From Struthio camelus (taxonomy: Eukaryota > Chordata > Aves > Struthioniformes > Struthionidae), in contig NC_090944.1 in assembly GCF_040807025.1 (NCBI RefSeq), positions 110,050,238 to 110,114,237 on the forward strand: DNA of 64,000 nucleotides, read 5' to 3'. The notes under the pieces were generated by a model. The model had not been told where the DNA came from. It searched no databases and saw nothing but the letters and a program-made list of their open reading frames with translations. The position numbers and the translations under genes were made by a program. Shown one piece after another: positions 37,201 through 49,589 of the stretch; the first letter of the stretch is position 1, and each line of letters begins with the position of its first letter.

Positions 37201-37663
37201 ATACAGCTTTGCATGCAAAAAAGCGAAGTTACCCACCTTTCAGATCACCATTCCCATCCATGTTGCTATCTTTAAAAGAACGAGGATAGATCTGGTAAAC
37301 AGGACTAGCCTGCCACCAGTCAAGGCACTTGGGAGACAAAGCAATAATTGCAATGGTAGCACACACCAGCAGGACTGAAGAGGCAATTATAAGCCAGAAG
37401 AGAATCTCTCTGGTGACTCTGTACCGAGCTTGACTGGAGAACTTCAGCAAAACTTCCTTTGGCATCCCGGCATACGGCTCCAAAACTGGCTCCTCCACAG
37501 CTGCTGGGTTCATGCCTACAATGCACGTTTTTGGCATTTCTTCCTGGCTACTGCTATTGGTCTCCTTCTCATCAAAAGCCTCGTTCTGAACAAATCCGTT
37601 GTTCTCCATACCTCCTTTCTCGTTCAGCTCTATAGGTAAACTCTTAGCTTCCTCACCAACCAT
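21770..37663 (-). CDS. SLC3A1: SLC3A1, rBAT amino-acid transporter heavy chain (complete, 10 exons)
   Basis: This is a type II membrane glycoprotein that disulfide-links to b0,+AT (SLC7A9) and carries it to the apical membrane for cystine and dibasic amino-acid uptake. Its exons, in transcript order, are 37663-37237, 34157-33978, 32959-32805, 31690-31565, 29350-29231, 27959-27835, 27188-26990, 25486-25340, 23161-23045 and 22210-21770. All phases fit, giving 678 codons against 685 in human. It has a cytosolic N-tail, a membrane segment at residues 85-109, the linking cysteine Cys113 in SPKC, and a glycosidase-like ectodomain. The three C-terminal cysteines (659, 666, 678) are kept, as are the NHT, NSS, NKS and NDS glycosylation sequons. 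The three glycosidase catalytic acids are replaced (Ser313, Tyr383, Asn449). The start Met at 37663 aligns with the human start and has A at -3 and G at +4. Confidence 0.96.
23045..23161 (-). CDS. SLC3A1: SLC3A1 exon 9
   Basis: The exon is 39 whole codons. It encodes [20 protein letters not shown], then [19 protein letters not shown]. It is a few residues shorter than human before KSPMQWD. An AAAT repeat starts about 5 bases upstream of the acceptor. Confidence 0.95.
23166..23185. repeat. SLC3A1: (AAAT)n microsatellite beside SLC3A1 exon 9
   Basis: This short AAAT tract starts immediately outside the exon 9 acceptor. On the minus strand it reads as a T-rich tract and may double as the polypyrimidine stretch. 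Confidence 0.85.
25340..25486 (-). CDS. SLC3A1: SLC3A1 exon 8
   Basis: The exon is 49 whole codons. It encodes [34 protein letters not shown] and [13 protein letters not shown]. The Asp of human GGPDSSR, the third glycosidase carboxylate, is Asn here. The following Arg (human Arg452 position) is kept. Confidence 0.95.
26990..27188 (-). CDS. SLC3A1: SLC3A1 exon 7 (former acid/base region)
   Basis: It encodes [20 protein letters not shown], then [17 protein letters not shown] and [10 protein letters not shown]. The human FMGTEAY motif, with the acid/base Glu, reads FMTSYAD here. The length differs by one residue in this loop. Confidence 0.95.
27835..27959 (-). CDS. SLC3A1: SLC3A1 exon 6
   Basis: It encodes [37 protein letters not shown] and PGRYR, colinear with human. 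It ends two bases into the Arg codon before GTAACG. Confidence 0.95.
29231..29350 (-). CDS. SLC3A1: SLC3A1 exon 5 (former nucleophile region)
   Basis: The exon is 40 whole codons. It encodes [20 protein letters not shown], then [14 protein letters not shown]. The residue at the glycosidase nucleophile position (Asp314 in human) is Ser, codon AGC. The calcium ligands of the VKFLLE stretch are kept. Confidence 0.95.
31525..31552. repeat. Near-perfect 28-bp palindrome beside SLC3A1 exon 4 donor
   Basis: TGCAGTGTACGG and its near-complement CCATACAGTGCA flank a central TGCA. There are only two unpaired or wobble positions per arm. It starts 12 bases inside intron 4 from the exon 4 donor. Confidence 0.75.
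31565..31690 (-). CDS. SLC3A1: SLC3A1 exon 4
   Basis: The exon is 42 whole codons. It encodes [32 protein letters not shown] and NPAVQQEIH. The Asp of QPDLN corresponds to a known calcium ligand. The acceptor is GGACAG and the donor GTAAGT. Confidence 0.96.
32805..32959 (-). CDS. SLC3A1: SLC3A1 exon 3
   Basis: It encodes [34 protein letters not shown] and PPNNW. IPNHTSD holds the equivalents of human Asn214 (calcium ligand and glycosylation sequon) and Thr216. The donor is GTAACT. Confidence 0.96.
33978..34157 (-). CDS. SLC3A1: SLC3A1 exon 2
   Basis: It encodes [46 protein letters not shown] and NLLAAIHDR. These match the human [20 protein letters not shown] and the GTMEDFENLVAAIHD region. 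The acceptor is AATAG and the donor GTAAAC. Both borders are one base into a Gly codon. Confidence 0.96.
34430..36275 (+). mobile_element. CR1 LINE, 5'-truncated, antisense in SLC3A1 intron 1
   Basis: This is a chicken-repeat-1 non-LTR retrotransposon of about 1.85 kb out of a usual 4.5 kb. Landmarks in order: [80 protein letters not shown] and [13 protein letters not shown]. These are reverse-transcriptase motifs. They are followed by the CR1 C-terminal region with [39 protein letters not shown] and [11 protein letters not shown]. The tail is GGTCCCTTCCAACCTCAATT then ATTCTGTGA. The frame shifts at least three times before 35356. The catalytic FADD box reads FHDN (35410-35421). It is therefore a dead copy. 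The start is approximate. Confidence 0.93.
35356..36213 (+). pseudogene. CR1 ORF2 C-terminal fragment, 285 codons still open
   Basis: The frame begins just before [20 protein letters not shown], the altered catalytic box, and runs to the natural ORF2 stop near the CR1 3' end. It holds [24 protein letters not shown] and [13 protein letters not shown]. The upstream reverse-transcriptase part is out of frame. It is not expected to be expressed. Confidence 0.85.
36484..36506. repeat. Poly(A) run of 23
   Basis: This is an A23 tract about 210 bases after the CR1 tail and not contiguous with it. CR1 elements do not normally end in poly(A), so it is probably independent. Confidence 0.9.
37113..37192. 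repeat. CA/TA-rich low-complexity tract near SLC3A1 exon 1
   Basis: Interrupted ACAC and ATAC units lie about 45-125 bases inside intron 1 from the exon 1 donor. Confidence 0.8.
37237..37663 (-). CDS. SLC3A1: SLC3A1 exon 1 (N-tail, membrane segment)
   Basis: It starts at 37663 (ATGG, A at -3). It encodes the NNGFV N-tail, YAGMPKEVL, the single membrane segment, SPKCLDWW with the linking cysteine, and [12 protein letters not shown]. The donor is GTGGGT. The frame is open a little further upstream to a Met at 37753, but that lies above the predicted transcription start. Confidence 0.95.
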
Positions 37664-37765
37664 CTTAATTGGTACGTCTTGTCCTGGGGAGTCTTGCTGC
37701 AACAAGGAAGCGTGCCAAAATACCTTTGTTCGGTGAAACAAGAAGCAATGCAATTAGCATCTGGG

Positions 37766-37800
37766 TTTATAAATAATCCTGACCAACTGGTTAAAGTTCA
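37766..37800 (-). promoter_or_regulatory. SLC3A1: Candidate SLC3A1 core promoter (TATA box)
   Basis: On the minus strand TATAAA occurs at 37771-37766, about 105 bases before the start codon. It predicts transcription starting near 37740 and a leader of roughly 75-80 bases. Just upstream, TTAAAGTTCA (37791-37800) resembles an HNF4 half-site, plausible for a kidney and gut gene. Both calls are motif-based only. Confidence 0.4.
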
Positions 37801-40800
37801 AAAGAGACAAAAGGGCAAAGTGCTCCTGTTCTTCTGCATAATAAGCATCCCCAGCAAGATAGTGAACACAGTCACATCACAGCCTTCCCGAAAGGCAGCT
37901 TTATTTCTTGTACCAACTAAGCGAAGTTATATATACCATTGCTCTCTCCAAAGCACTATCTAAACTTGTCTTGCTGTTGATAGCAGTGAAAAAAATTCCG
38001 GTTTTAACCCATAAAAAATTAATTTAATATGCAGCTTTCCAGACTGGTCATGGTCTCTCCTGCCTAACACAATCTGACTAACATTAATGAGAAATTTAAA
38101 TATGAACAGCAAGAACAAGGTATTGACAATTTCTGGCCCAAAAGCAATAAGGTAAATAAAAGATACAGAAGCCTGTTCACTTGGTTTCTTACAGCTTAGA
38201 AAAAGAAAACCCAAAAAACTCTAACCCAAACCCAGCCCACCCACAGCTGTTAAGCAGTAAAAACGATAAGACACATACCGATCCTGGAATTCACTGCACA
38301 TGACAAGCTGCTGTACCCAGGGCCATCCCCAGGTCAGGACAGCTCTGCACAGGCACAAGCTGGACCCAAGTGAGAAGCAGCACACTGCTGACTATTAACA
38401 TTCCCACCCACACAGACACTATTTTTTTTTTTTTTCTCCTCCTTCAATTAAAAGCAGCGAAAGCAACCTTTTCCTTCTCCTGCATCTCTAATATTCTGGT
38501 CATGAAAAAGCATCACTCAAAGTTTAGAGAGAGTGCATTGATTTACATGTGTGTACCCTAAGCCTCGGGTCCCCGAGAGCAGCTCTCCCCCTGCATCAAT
38601 GCCATTTGCCAAGCCAATGCAAAGGAGTATACACCAGCTGAGGAGCTGCCTTATGTGTTAAAACAAACCTGCCCGGGGGCCAGGGTCCCAGAGAAATTCC
38701 AGTGACTAATTGCATTGGAGAAGCAGTTGCTTTTGTCCTCTTAGCAAGATGACTCTTAAGAACAAGGACACAACATAGTGTTTATTAATTTTGCCTCAAA
38801 AATGAAAACACTATAGAAGTTTTATAAACTAATTACTATAATCCAGTACACATTATTCCATTGATTCATATATGCATTATTTTTTCAGTAGCTGAGCAAA
38901 GAGCTAGAAGCTGTCAGAAGAGCTAGAAGGTCTTTTTATCTGACAATTTTAAACCTATTCTTCCCCTTCCTCACAATGGTGGGTCCCAGCAAATTCATCC
39001 TGAGCAAGTTCAGATAGCTGCAGCAGATGATCACTTAACCAGGAACACTTCAGATAACAGTAATAGTTTCAGTTATCTGTAATTCAATATTGCCAGGAAA
39101 TTCAGAAGTGGGAAGTTACTTGAAAGAGCCTCCCGTCTAATGATTCTACAGCCTTACTATCACTATACTAGTAAATTTTTTAAAAGTTTCCAAGTATGCA
39201 TGGTACACTCAGGGCATAAGCCTGTACTCAGTATCTGATTGAGATGTGTTGGTCTCTGCTATGTTTCTTTAATCTTTTATGTAATATCAGTCACATTTTT
39301 TTTTCCATTTCAATTATTTCACTCCAGGGATTTCACTTCAGATTAAAATAGGGCATGTTTAAATGCAGAAAATCTTTAATCATGTCATATACATCTTGGG
39401 ACCACAGTATTCTTCCCCTTACTTTTCTGCAAACAGTTTCAAACATGTCCACAGACTTCTGCCATACCCAAAAGCTACTTCAAACCTCCATGCACAGTAA
39501 GAAGCAAAACAAGTAGGAAGTAAGAGCAAAAAAAATTGACTTAAATCTACCCACTTACAGTGTTACCTTGGGTAAGCTGAATAAATAGAATTTAGGAGGG
39601 TCAAATTTACAGACATACATACATATATATGAGTGTCTTGGTGTCTGTGCACTCAAGTGATGCATCTGTTTGACCTTTCAAAAAAATCTGGTCACCAGTG
39701 ACCACAAGAAAAACAAGTCAAGTCTCTGAGATGGCAACATTGCGTTAAAGCAACACCTAGAAGATGAAGCTTGACTCTTGTTGTGATATTTAGAGAGATA
39801 GAGCTAAGTAGTATGTAAAAAAAAATTTTCAAAAAGGAAGTTTGCTGAAAAAAAATCGGATAGGAACAACATTGACAAGCAAACTGTGTATCGGTTATCT
39901 AAGTTGCAGTGGTGGGTTTGGGCAGGAAGAGGGGTGTTGTTTGTTTGTTTGTCTTTTTTAATGTGTTCCAAGCCATAACGTTGCCTGGTAAGACCAGCCG
40001 CTGCCCTGCGAATTCCAGGTCATTTCCTACAAGGTTAACAGGAACAGTAAACAATCTTACTGCATTTGTAGAAAACTGGAAGAATGTATTTATGCTGGAA
40101 GACAACTGCACGACGAAAAGTAAAACAAGTGACCCATTAACAGTGAAATCTAATCAGATTTTAATGCTTTTTTCCTTTTTCCACTTCTCTCTGTAACCGC
40201 GTACCTGACACGTAGACCACAAAGCTGAGGCCAGCCGTGCTGTTTGCCTGGTATCACGTAGTGACAGTATCAAGCAGAACCTACCCCAGATCATTGTTGG
40301 CATCTCTTTTGAAGAGCGCAGCGCAAGTTTGAGAATCTTTGCATTTAACATTATATGGCATGGATTTACAACGAGAGAAGCCAGGTGACAAAGACCATTT
40401 GGGTACAAGGGATGCAGACTGACACTTCTACACGTCCTGGAAGACATCTCCGGCACATCAGCGGGACATTGACATGTGATTTATCATAATAAATTGCAAC
40501 TCAATAGGCAATACTATACAACCATGACTCAAGATACAGTTATATGCCTAATTCACCAACTTTTAATGCTAATTCAAGGAACTCTTACCTTTGTCTTATT
40601 GCTGCCTTGCGTTGCCGCCTGCCCTGTGTGAGGTACCTGTGTATTAGTACATGCGGTGAACCGGACTGGGAAACTGATTTGGCAGAAACCAATCTTTTCA
40701 TTCTTCAGATAGATCTATTTCTACTCTGCCTGGTCACCAAAAGACCACACAAATGCTTCTGCCAGCTCAGCACAGAGAGGACGATGAGGACGTGCTGGGA

Positions 40801-40982
40801 GATGGGGTCAGGGTATAAGGTTTAAGCGAGCGTTGACGAAAAGCTGCTCAGTTAAATCATGTTCTTTGTGTCTCACACCCATTGTAGTTAATGTCTTTCT
40901 GTCCCTTCCAGAACGTCCTGTCATCTCACTTTTACAGAGCTGGAGGCAAGGCATGTAACAGTTCAGCCTCACAGGCACAAAG

Positions 40983-41024
40983 GTGTGTGAGTGTGTGTGT
41001 GCATGCGCGTGCACACACGTGCAC
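40983..41024. repeat. Alternating GT/GC tract
   Basis: This is an almost unbroken purine-pyrimidine alternation built of GTGTGT, GCATGCGCGTGC and ACACACGTGCAC units. Such sequence can adopt Z-form DNA. Confidence 0.75.
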
Positions 41025-44000
41025 TTGTTTGTTTTTCTGGAATCAAAAACAGAAAGAGAATTTAAACTCCTTTAAGGACTTACCTAAGACCACACAAGAA
41101 TCTGCAGAGTATCAGGGACTCAGTCCCACTTCACCCAAGGACTATTACTACCTAAAACACTGTTGAAATCTGGTTCAAAGCAACTGATATTTTTCATCCC
41201 CCCTTTACTTTAGCTGGTAAACTTTCTATAAATTTAATGCTGATATCAACCTGCACGGCTGCACGTGCTTGATCAAAAAATACAGGTTACCATTAATATG
41301 CATACCTCTTACAACTGATAAAGGCAAATTCATATTTATGTGGTTAGAACCTACTATTGCACTCTGTACACACATTTAGGAAGCAACTACTTTTTTCCTC
41401 TGCCTTACTCAAAACATTTTCCAGCTGCACAGCTGCAAATACCTCTTTTATGAATCCTTCCATACATTATTTCTTCAAAATAGTGTCTATTGTCCTAATG
41501 TAATTCCTGAGTAATGTTAAATGCTTATTTATACCTTAAGTAGCACAAACCATGTCTTAATTGCCAAGCATCCAGCTGAAAACAAGACGATTATTCTGCT
41601 ATACCAGATAAATGTAATGTGCACAAATCTAAGGCTCTATATAAATGAACCTGCGTGCACCACTACAGCCTTCCTCCAGTGCTGAAGAACTGAGAGCCCG
41701 TTAAACTGCTAAACTTCAGCTGCTAAACTAGGAAGGCTACCGAACATTCACACAGACACAGGGACACACTCCCTACTCCCTTATTTTAAAATTAAAACAG
41801 AACATAAACAATCCTGGAAACAACCAAGTAGCCGTTCTGGTGAACATAGAGTGTTTACAGACAGGCTTCAATCATATTTTAGATCAACTCCACGTTGCTA
41901 TATGAGAAGAGCTGAGGTACAAACAGGTACAAGTGCAACAGACACATTTTAGGCCAGGTGCCTGGACCTCAGATACAAAGAATTCTTCTAGAAAACCTGG
42001 AGAGGAAAAATTGCTGAAGAGCTTAAAACAGAAAGTGGAAGATTACCTACCACAGATCCGCAAGAGCAAGCCCAGGAATCTGATGCCTCCTACTCCTATA
42101 TGGTTTTCCTTGTAGATTCAAAATAGTTAGCTTCATACAGGAAAAAAAGAGCTTACATTTGGCATTTTAAATTAGTCCCTTCCGTATCAAAGCAACACAA
42201 GTACCAAGGACCAGACCAACACGTGCTTTCATACAAATTATCCCTATGCTTTCCAGAACTGTTGGAACACGATGGCTGTATTAAAGTAACAGGTGGCTTC
42301 TTTTTTACCTTTACAATTGCAATCAGGTATCACAGACGCCTGTATAGCTTGTTAGCTTAACTGCTCGGCCCCAAGGCTGGTATACGTGAATTAGTTACAA
42401 AACTACACAGGTATTTTATGTTCCTCTTACAGACTATTTATTTTTTACTCTTAAGGAGTAGTTTGCCTTAAAATTAGCTGATAAAAAGAAACTGTAAACT
42501 TCATCTTGAGAGAGGCAGATCACCAATAACTCCCATTGAGCCTTAACTTTTCCCTTTTAAAATATATTTCATGTATGCAGGCATTATGTTTCTGACTTGC
42601 TCTCAAGCAATTCTGAAACGGTTCCCTCCTGAGCAATTTTATAGTTGAGCAGGGATAACCAGCAGAATCTGCTGAAAAGCATTAAATAGCAAAGAACACA
42701 CTTCACATTCTGTTCCAGTTACTCTGTTTGCCTTAGTGTTAGGTAGGGAAACAAAACCCATCAGTATGTGGGTAGTAATAGCTACTATCTCCACACAGAT
42801 TGCCATGGTTATTTCCATAAGATGGAGGGGTTTATTTCCACAAGTGTTTCTTATGTATAATTATTTAGATGTACTGGCTGACTAAGATGTCTGCTGTTTG
42901 ATGCTATACAAATGCCAAGTAGCTTGCTGGTTATTTGATAGCATACATATTACACCAAAAGTCATACAAAGGGGTGATTAAGCACCCTCATGTGATAAGT
43001 GTAGGAAGATGTTTATTTTTAAAAGTTCTCTTGCTTAATGCTTTTTCATTAAATCTTTTGTTACCGCTGAAACTAGTCTGACATAATGTATTTTACGTCT
43101 AGATATAACCTTATTATTTACAGAAGCAGGGCCAAGTTTACACCCATGTAAAAAGGCAAACATTATGGTTGTGAATTTTTCTTCAGTGGCTCCCAAAGAC
43201 TGGCAGCTGATCTGACCTTTAAAGCTACATTTCATGCAGCCTTAAAAAAGTTCTCCCCTGACACAGAAGGCAGCCATCAAAAGTGAGACACCCTCTAGAA
43301 ACAAGTTTCCAATGGGACATCTGTAACCCTGGGAGGCCCCAACCATACATGAGGTACCCACCATCAGCTTGCAGTTTTAAGTCCTAAATACGATTACGTG
43401 GCACTCCGTGACCCTTTTTTTAGTTTTTATTTATGCCCTTAGTCTACTAATGGAGTACGTGATTAAAGGTTAATGGCATTATAAACGCTGTAATTACCTC
43501 CTGCGTGGCTCACGCAGAGTTTCAGGGGTGGCTTTGGGGGAAGGCGGAGCCCTGGGCACCTGCCAGACCCGCAGGTCCTCAGTCTCCTCCCTCCAACTGT
43601 AATAAGAATAGTTGTCATCTAAGTCTTGCTGTTAGCGTACCTGCAATGACAGTAGCAGGCAAGAGTCAACGCCTTCTGGCTGCCTTCTCCTACAGAGAAT
43701 CAAATGGTACACTGTCACACAGCCATAGAAAAATCTGTTTTACACTAAGCTCCAGGTTTGTTGGCCTCCTCAGGAGGAAGCTCACTCAAAAAACTGTACC
43801 CGTCAGTCTGCGTTCGTGCAGCTCTTCCCTCTGTAGCATTTGGCTGTCTTATTTTTGTTCTGGAGAATGACAACTTTAAAAGAATTTTCTTTTCCAGCCT
43901 AGCCCTTAAAAGCTTTGCTAGTGAGAGAGATGGACCTTGATTTTACTCGTAGATTAGCTGGGTATGTTGATCATGGTATAAAACCCTGAAAGACTGTGTT

Positions 44001-47000
44001 GCTGAAGCTTTAATAGCTGCACACCCAGGAGTCACTCAGGTGTCACTGAAAGATCTCTGAACTGGGAAATCCATAACATGAGGCTAAAACGCAGCTAGAC
44101 AGGTGTCAAACAGAAGCTCAAAAGTACAATACAACATTGCACTGCATCATAACGACATCTATCCTTCAGGTTACCAAGGGCATGCTGGTAACCATCCCGT
44201 GGCAGGACACATTTATTCATGCTGCAACTTATGTTTTGCAGCAACTTAAATTCACTGGATAGTGAGAAAAACTTACTGAGGAGTAAGTTTTGGTCTCTTG
44301 AACATAAAGCACTTCCTCATCCAGTTGAAACGGTTTTCAGGGACGAGCTGTCAGGCGACAAATACTGCCTTCTCCTCCTGACTCTGCCATCCATACACCG
44401 CACAACCAGAACTACCACCGTACTATACAAGCTATATTGCTTTCCATAGTGCCTCAGTTTCCCCACCTGCATGAATCACACACATGTTATCACACAATTA
44501 CATACAGCGTTGCACGCTGAGCCTCACCAGGGCTCAGAATAATGAGATTAATCCTTCCCTGTCTGAACTGCTGCCTCTAGATATAGCCTGGAATTTCCTT
44601 TTTTCCTCCCCACATATATCAAATTGATGAGAGTCATCTTATGATCAAATACACTCAGGTTGTCCTCCCCTGAAATAGTTTCCTGCTGAAGGAGGTCAGT
44701 TTAGACCAGAAATTGCTAGTCTTTGTACAGCATGTTTCACTCTGTGCTAGTGAATTGCACCCCGAAGTATTACATGGCAGTCTGACTTGAAACGTCCATT
44801 GTTTCCAGACCAGACTGAAACAGTCCAGCATCAGGAAAGCGAAAGGAAAACAAAACAAAACAAAAAATATAACCAAAAAATCCCAAACAATGCAAATGTT
44901 GGGAGTGAAATCAACATATTGGTATACATACATATTTGGTATGTATACACACAAAAACCCTTCAAAATGTGTTCTCCTATGCCATCCTTACATTCTAGTC
45001 TTTTTAAATTACTATTAAAAACTGTGTTTAGTTCATGAAAAAACTATTTTTGCAACGCTATGACAGTCATTTAGTCACGTTGCCTTTCATATATCATCTT
45101 CATGAGGATTAATTCCTCCTCCCCCACCCCCCCGTTTGTAAGTTCTCACACGTACTAGAACATACAGAATTCAGTATGCTCAGTTTGGGAGGATTGTTTG
45201 TTTTTTCATACACAAGAAACGGTCTAATAAATGAGGCATAAAACTCAGGATAGGTTCCCATTTCCTCACAGCTAATAGTATAAGTCTCTCTAGATCTATC
45301 GCCCTTTATGAAATGCACACATCCTGCTAATCAACTCAGCTCACATTAGATGTCTCAGGCATCATATCTACAGTGCTTTTTGACTATAAAAAGGTACTGA
45401 GCCTTTTTATAGGGTAAGAGATCCACCACTGTATGCAACTCCATTTTGTTAAGACTACAACATTGCAGTTTCAACCTGGTGATGTCAGAACCGCAGTCCT
45501 CTCTCTATAGCTGACAAGCACTGTCACAGATACTATTATCACTAGTAAGGAAAAGAACAAGTACATGGGGAAAACCTACAAAGGCCCTAACTTTTCGTCT
45601 CTACTTTTTTGTTTGTTCATTTTAATGGACTTAGATTTTCAGGAAGTTTGAAAAATTTTGAATTGCAATGAGAGTGGCAACTGTTCCACACTAAATAAAG
45701 GGTAAGGGGGAAGGAAAGAGAGAAGAATTCCTACTTGCTATAAGTTAGTGATTACCTCTGTTAGCATGTAACTCACCACACAGCTCCCCCTACACTCCAG
45801 CTACGCAACCCCATTCAGTTTGCGGCACTGTCTTGAAATACAGACCCAAGACAAAACTGATGACTCCCAGCATCATCTCCCTAACTGTGGCAACCAATTG
45901 CAGGCATATTGCATATTGCAGGCAAAAGTAAACAGAAAACAAAATCAAACATCTTTTAGAAGTGTCATAGAGGGCCCGATCCCACAAAACCTTACAAAAA
46001 CAACACACTATTCCTATGAACAGGATCAAGAGGGGCAGTAATTAACAGCTCTGCAAACACGAGGCTTTTGTCAGTGATCCTACCTCTTTCCACTGCCTCC
46101 CCAAAAAGTTACATTTTACAGGGTCTTTCATACTATCTTCTGCCTGCCACAAAAATATGTTATGTCCTCACTTTTAAAGTATTCACCCACTCAACGCTCT
46201 TTGCAAAGGAGGACTATCACTCCCATTTGAAAGAAAAGGAAAGGAGGCACAGGGCCAGAAATGCTCATGAAAACGTTCCCAAGTTTTAATATGAAAACTG
46301 ACATTTTCACTGGACAATTGTATTTACTTAGTGCAAGCCATACTTACCGCCTCCCAGCAACTATGTTTTTCTTTGGAACCATCTCAAAAACCATTAACGT
46401 AACATTTCCTATAGCAAAGCCCTTAAAAGAAGTCCATCTCTTCCAAGTGGGTCACTACATCAGCAGTGAGAGCACGCAGAATCCAAAGGAATAGGAAAGT
46501 CACAGGAACAGACAGTCATGTAGGATCAGTACTACAGAGCATCTTGACAAGGCCTGAAGACCCCCAGCATATCTGGAAACAGCATAAGGAGGTTTCTGGA
46601 AAGCAAAAGGTGTGGAGGCAGCAAATTGAGTTTAGTTATCCCTGTAGGCAGAGTTGGCTCAAACCTCAGTGACTCACTGCAAGAGTTGATCCAGCTCAGT
46701 TGTCCACCATCATACAGGACATCAGCAGCATAGGAACAAGGGACCTGTCTCAGATGGCACAGCAGCAGTGACTACGCGCTTCCAGAACGAAGCCAGTAAG
46801 AACACAGAGCCAAATAAATTCCAGTTAGCACGAAGAGGAAGAGGAAGAGACAGGGTAGAACCTATGTTAGGTTAAAAGGATATTATTCTAAAAGCACTGG
46901 CAAACAAATGTAGCACAGGCAGTTTTTTCCCCAAGTTCTTTTTTTTTTTTTTAAATTATTGCTGATGCAAGCTTTTCCCACAGCAAGAGACATTTCAGTT

Positions 47001-49589
47001 AAGTCTTCACCTTGGTATATACCAGTATTTGCAAAAAATTAAGGTTATGAACTATATCGCATCCTTAATTCATATACTTCTACCTGAAAACAGAGCTGTA
47101 ATATTATATGCTACCCGAATGCATAAGCACTCTTAACAGTTTGAAATGTTCTATTTCAGAATTGCCTAGCACTGAGGGATCCAGTTCTTCAGCACGAAAG
47201 CGCTGTTGGGGGAAAGGTCAAGAAAGCACTGCCTGCAGCAAATACCAGACTCTCCATTTTGCACTTAATGAATCCACTGAACTGTGTGGGCTTTTCAGGT
47301 GCCAGATTTCAGATTTCGTGTTTAAGACAGCTGCAGACACCTTTGACCTAACTTGTCCATACTAGCGCACCAGAGAACAATTTAACTCCAGACCGCACAA
47401 GTATTTGCACAGTGAATTAAAAAAAAAAAAAAATTTCCCCACTAGTCACTCAGATACTGGAGTGACAACTATCACCCATCCTCCCACCAGAGGATAAATT
47501 AAAGCAATTGTCTATTTTTTGTTATATGATGCTGTCTCTCATAGTCCTCATGCTTTTATTTTTGCCATCATGCCTAGGAGCGTGTAGTACCAAGTACAAC
47601 GGGGCTCTAGTCTACTCAACACAAAAATAGTTTGCATTCTAAATATAGATCATCTAATCATTTCAGAACTGAAAGGCTGAATAGAAGGGAAACACTGACA
47701 AACGTTTTTAAATTAATAATGTAATACCATCTTGCACATTTTTCTCCTCTTTCTTAATTTTGTCTAAATCCTTCTATTTAATGCAGTTCAAAGCACACAG
47801 GCTATCACGGCCACATTAGAAGTTATCACATGACTATAAGATTTGCACAAACCTTTCATTCTGCCCATTTGATCAATGTCTCATCAGGTAATTGGTACAT
47901 ATTTCATTAACTAAACATTTAAAAGGAAGAATCACAAGAAAAAAAAAAACATTATGGAAAAACAAGCAGGAAGACGCAGGAGCTGTTTGAGTCCTTTCCT
48001 TATCCTCAGGTAGCAAAACAGCACTCAAACTCAGCAGAGCCCCTTCTGGTGTTAATGTAGCTATGTTTTCCTTTAATTTGGTTCACAGAAGCAGCACTTG
48101 AAATATGGTAACTGCGTATAAAAAAAAGAGTAGCTACAATTACTCACATACTTGGATCTTTGTAGTTACTTCCTTCTAATAAGTTGAGTAGGAAATTAAA
48201 TGCAGTACTTCTAATCTCTTAGGTAACAGAAGAGAACTTGCTAAATGTTTTTAAGATAAAGATGATTAGAAATCCGAACAGACTAATGTAAGATATTGCC
48301 CCATTTTAAAGTTTTTCTCCTAAAACTACAAAAAAGGTAATCATGACTAAAAGCAGACATTGAAAAATTGTCCCACACTTCTATCACCTTGCCCACTATT
48401 TTTATTAGCAAAATATTTCCTACAATTATATTTTGCCAAGTTAAAAATTTCTCTTATATCTTACTTACAGCAATTCTCTATTATTAGCATTTTCTACTCT
48501 CAAAATTTTTTTTTTATTTATAAGTAGAAAGAACTGAAAAAAACCACCTGCTTCATCTACCCAGGTCATAAGCCTTATTCCTCATTAAAAACCTAGAAGT
48601 GTTTGTGAACCGAACCTGAAGAAGGGATCAAAAAAACCAAACAAACAAAAAAACCCACACCACCACACTTAAAGAGCATTCTCCAATTTCTCATAAAAAG
48701 ACAAATATAATTATTATAATTTTATAAATTATTTGTCCAAGACTAAATAAAGCTCACCCTTTCGTATGCTAAATAACTTGCCAAAACCAAAACAGTATTC
48801 ACAGAACGATTGATGGTGTTAAAAAGTTTCCTTAAGAAGCTAAATAACGGGAAATGTCATTTCATTACTGCAATTAGACTCTTAAAACATTTCCTTTACA
48901 GAAACATGTATGCATTTACTTCAAAGTTTCCGATTAACTTCTAAAACTGTAAAAAGTTTTTAACCAGACTATGTGATCACAAAAAATTGTGGCTGCAATA
49001 CAGTTTCAGTTCACTAAGGCGCGCTTTCATTCAGCATAGTTCCTCTCTTAATAAATTTCTTAAAAATATAATTTAGATCTTTCAAGCAGAAATTGATACT
49101 CCTTCAAGGACTACAATGTTTTTAAATATTTTTGGGCACGCTTTCTAATTCTAGACACTAAAACTCCTAAAAGAAATGTTTTAACCAAACAAGGCACGGA
49201 GTGCTCCTTCTACGAATTTTTGTCCAATTTCTTTCATTTAAGCTCTGCGGCTCTTTCAAATCTCAGTCGTTTTTTTTCTCAGATGAATTTGTATAGAAGC
49301 TCTGATGTCTGAAAAGAATCTTCTATAACCACCCGGCAGAATTCAGAAGCAGCTGAGAAAGCTGAACTTTCAAGATCTTTTCATGAGGGCATTTATGAAC
49401 TGGATTGCTTCCAACTTTTTAAAAATCAAGGACAGGGTCCTTAAAATACCAAACACTATTGGACTGAAGCCTGTAGCCTCAGCTTTTCTACAGCAACTCA
49501 CATTAAACTTGAAAAGCCTGAGAAAGCAGAAAACAGGGCAACAGTCATCTCGAAAACAGATCTGACAACAGGTGAGAAATTTTTTCCAG

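Larger units (their letters stand above)
34158..37236 (-). other. SLC3A1: SLC3A1 intron 1
   Basis: This 3.1 kb intron has the CR1 element in its 3' half, an A23 run after it, and a CA/TA-rich tract near the donor. No other gene is seen. Confidence 0.7.

Noticed and set aside
37664..37753. Upstream Met at 37753 as the SLC3A1 start
   Set aside because: It is in frame, but the Met at 37663 aligns with the human start with equal spacing to NNGFV and has a strong context. The upstream Met also lies above the predicted transcription start.
43505..43870. 121-codon open frame in the SLC3A1-PPM1B intergenic region
   Set aside because: There is no recognisable domain or homology, the composition is ordinary for a locally GC-richer patch, and no splice or promoter evidence was seen.
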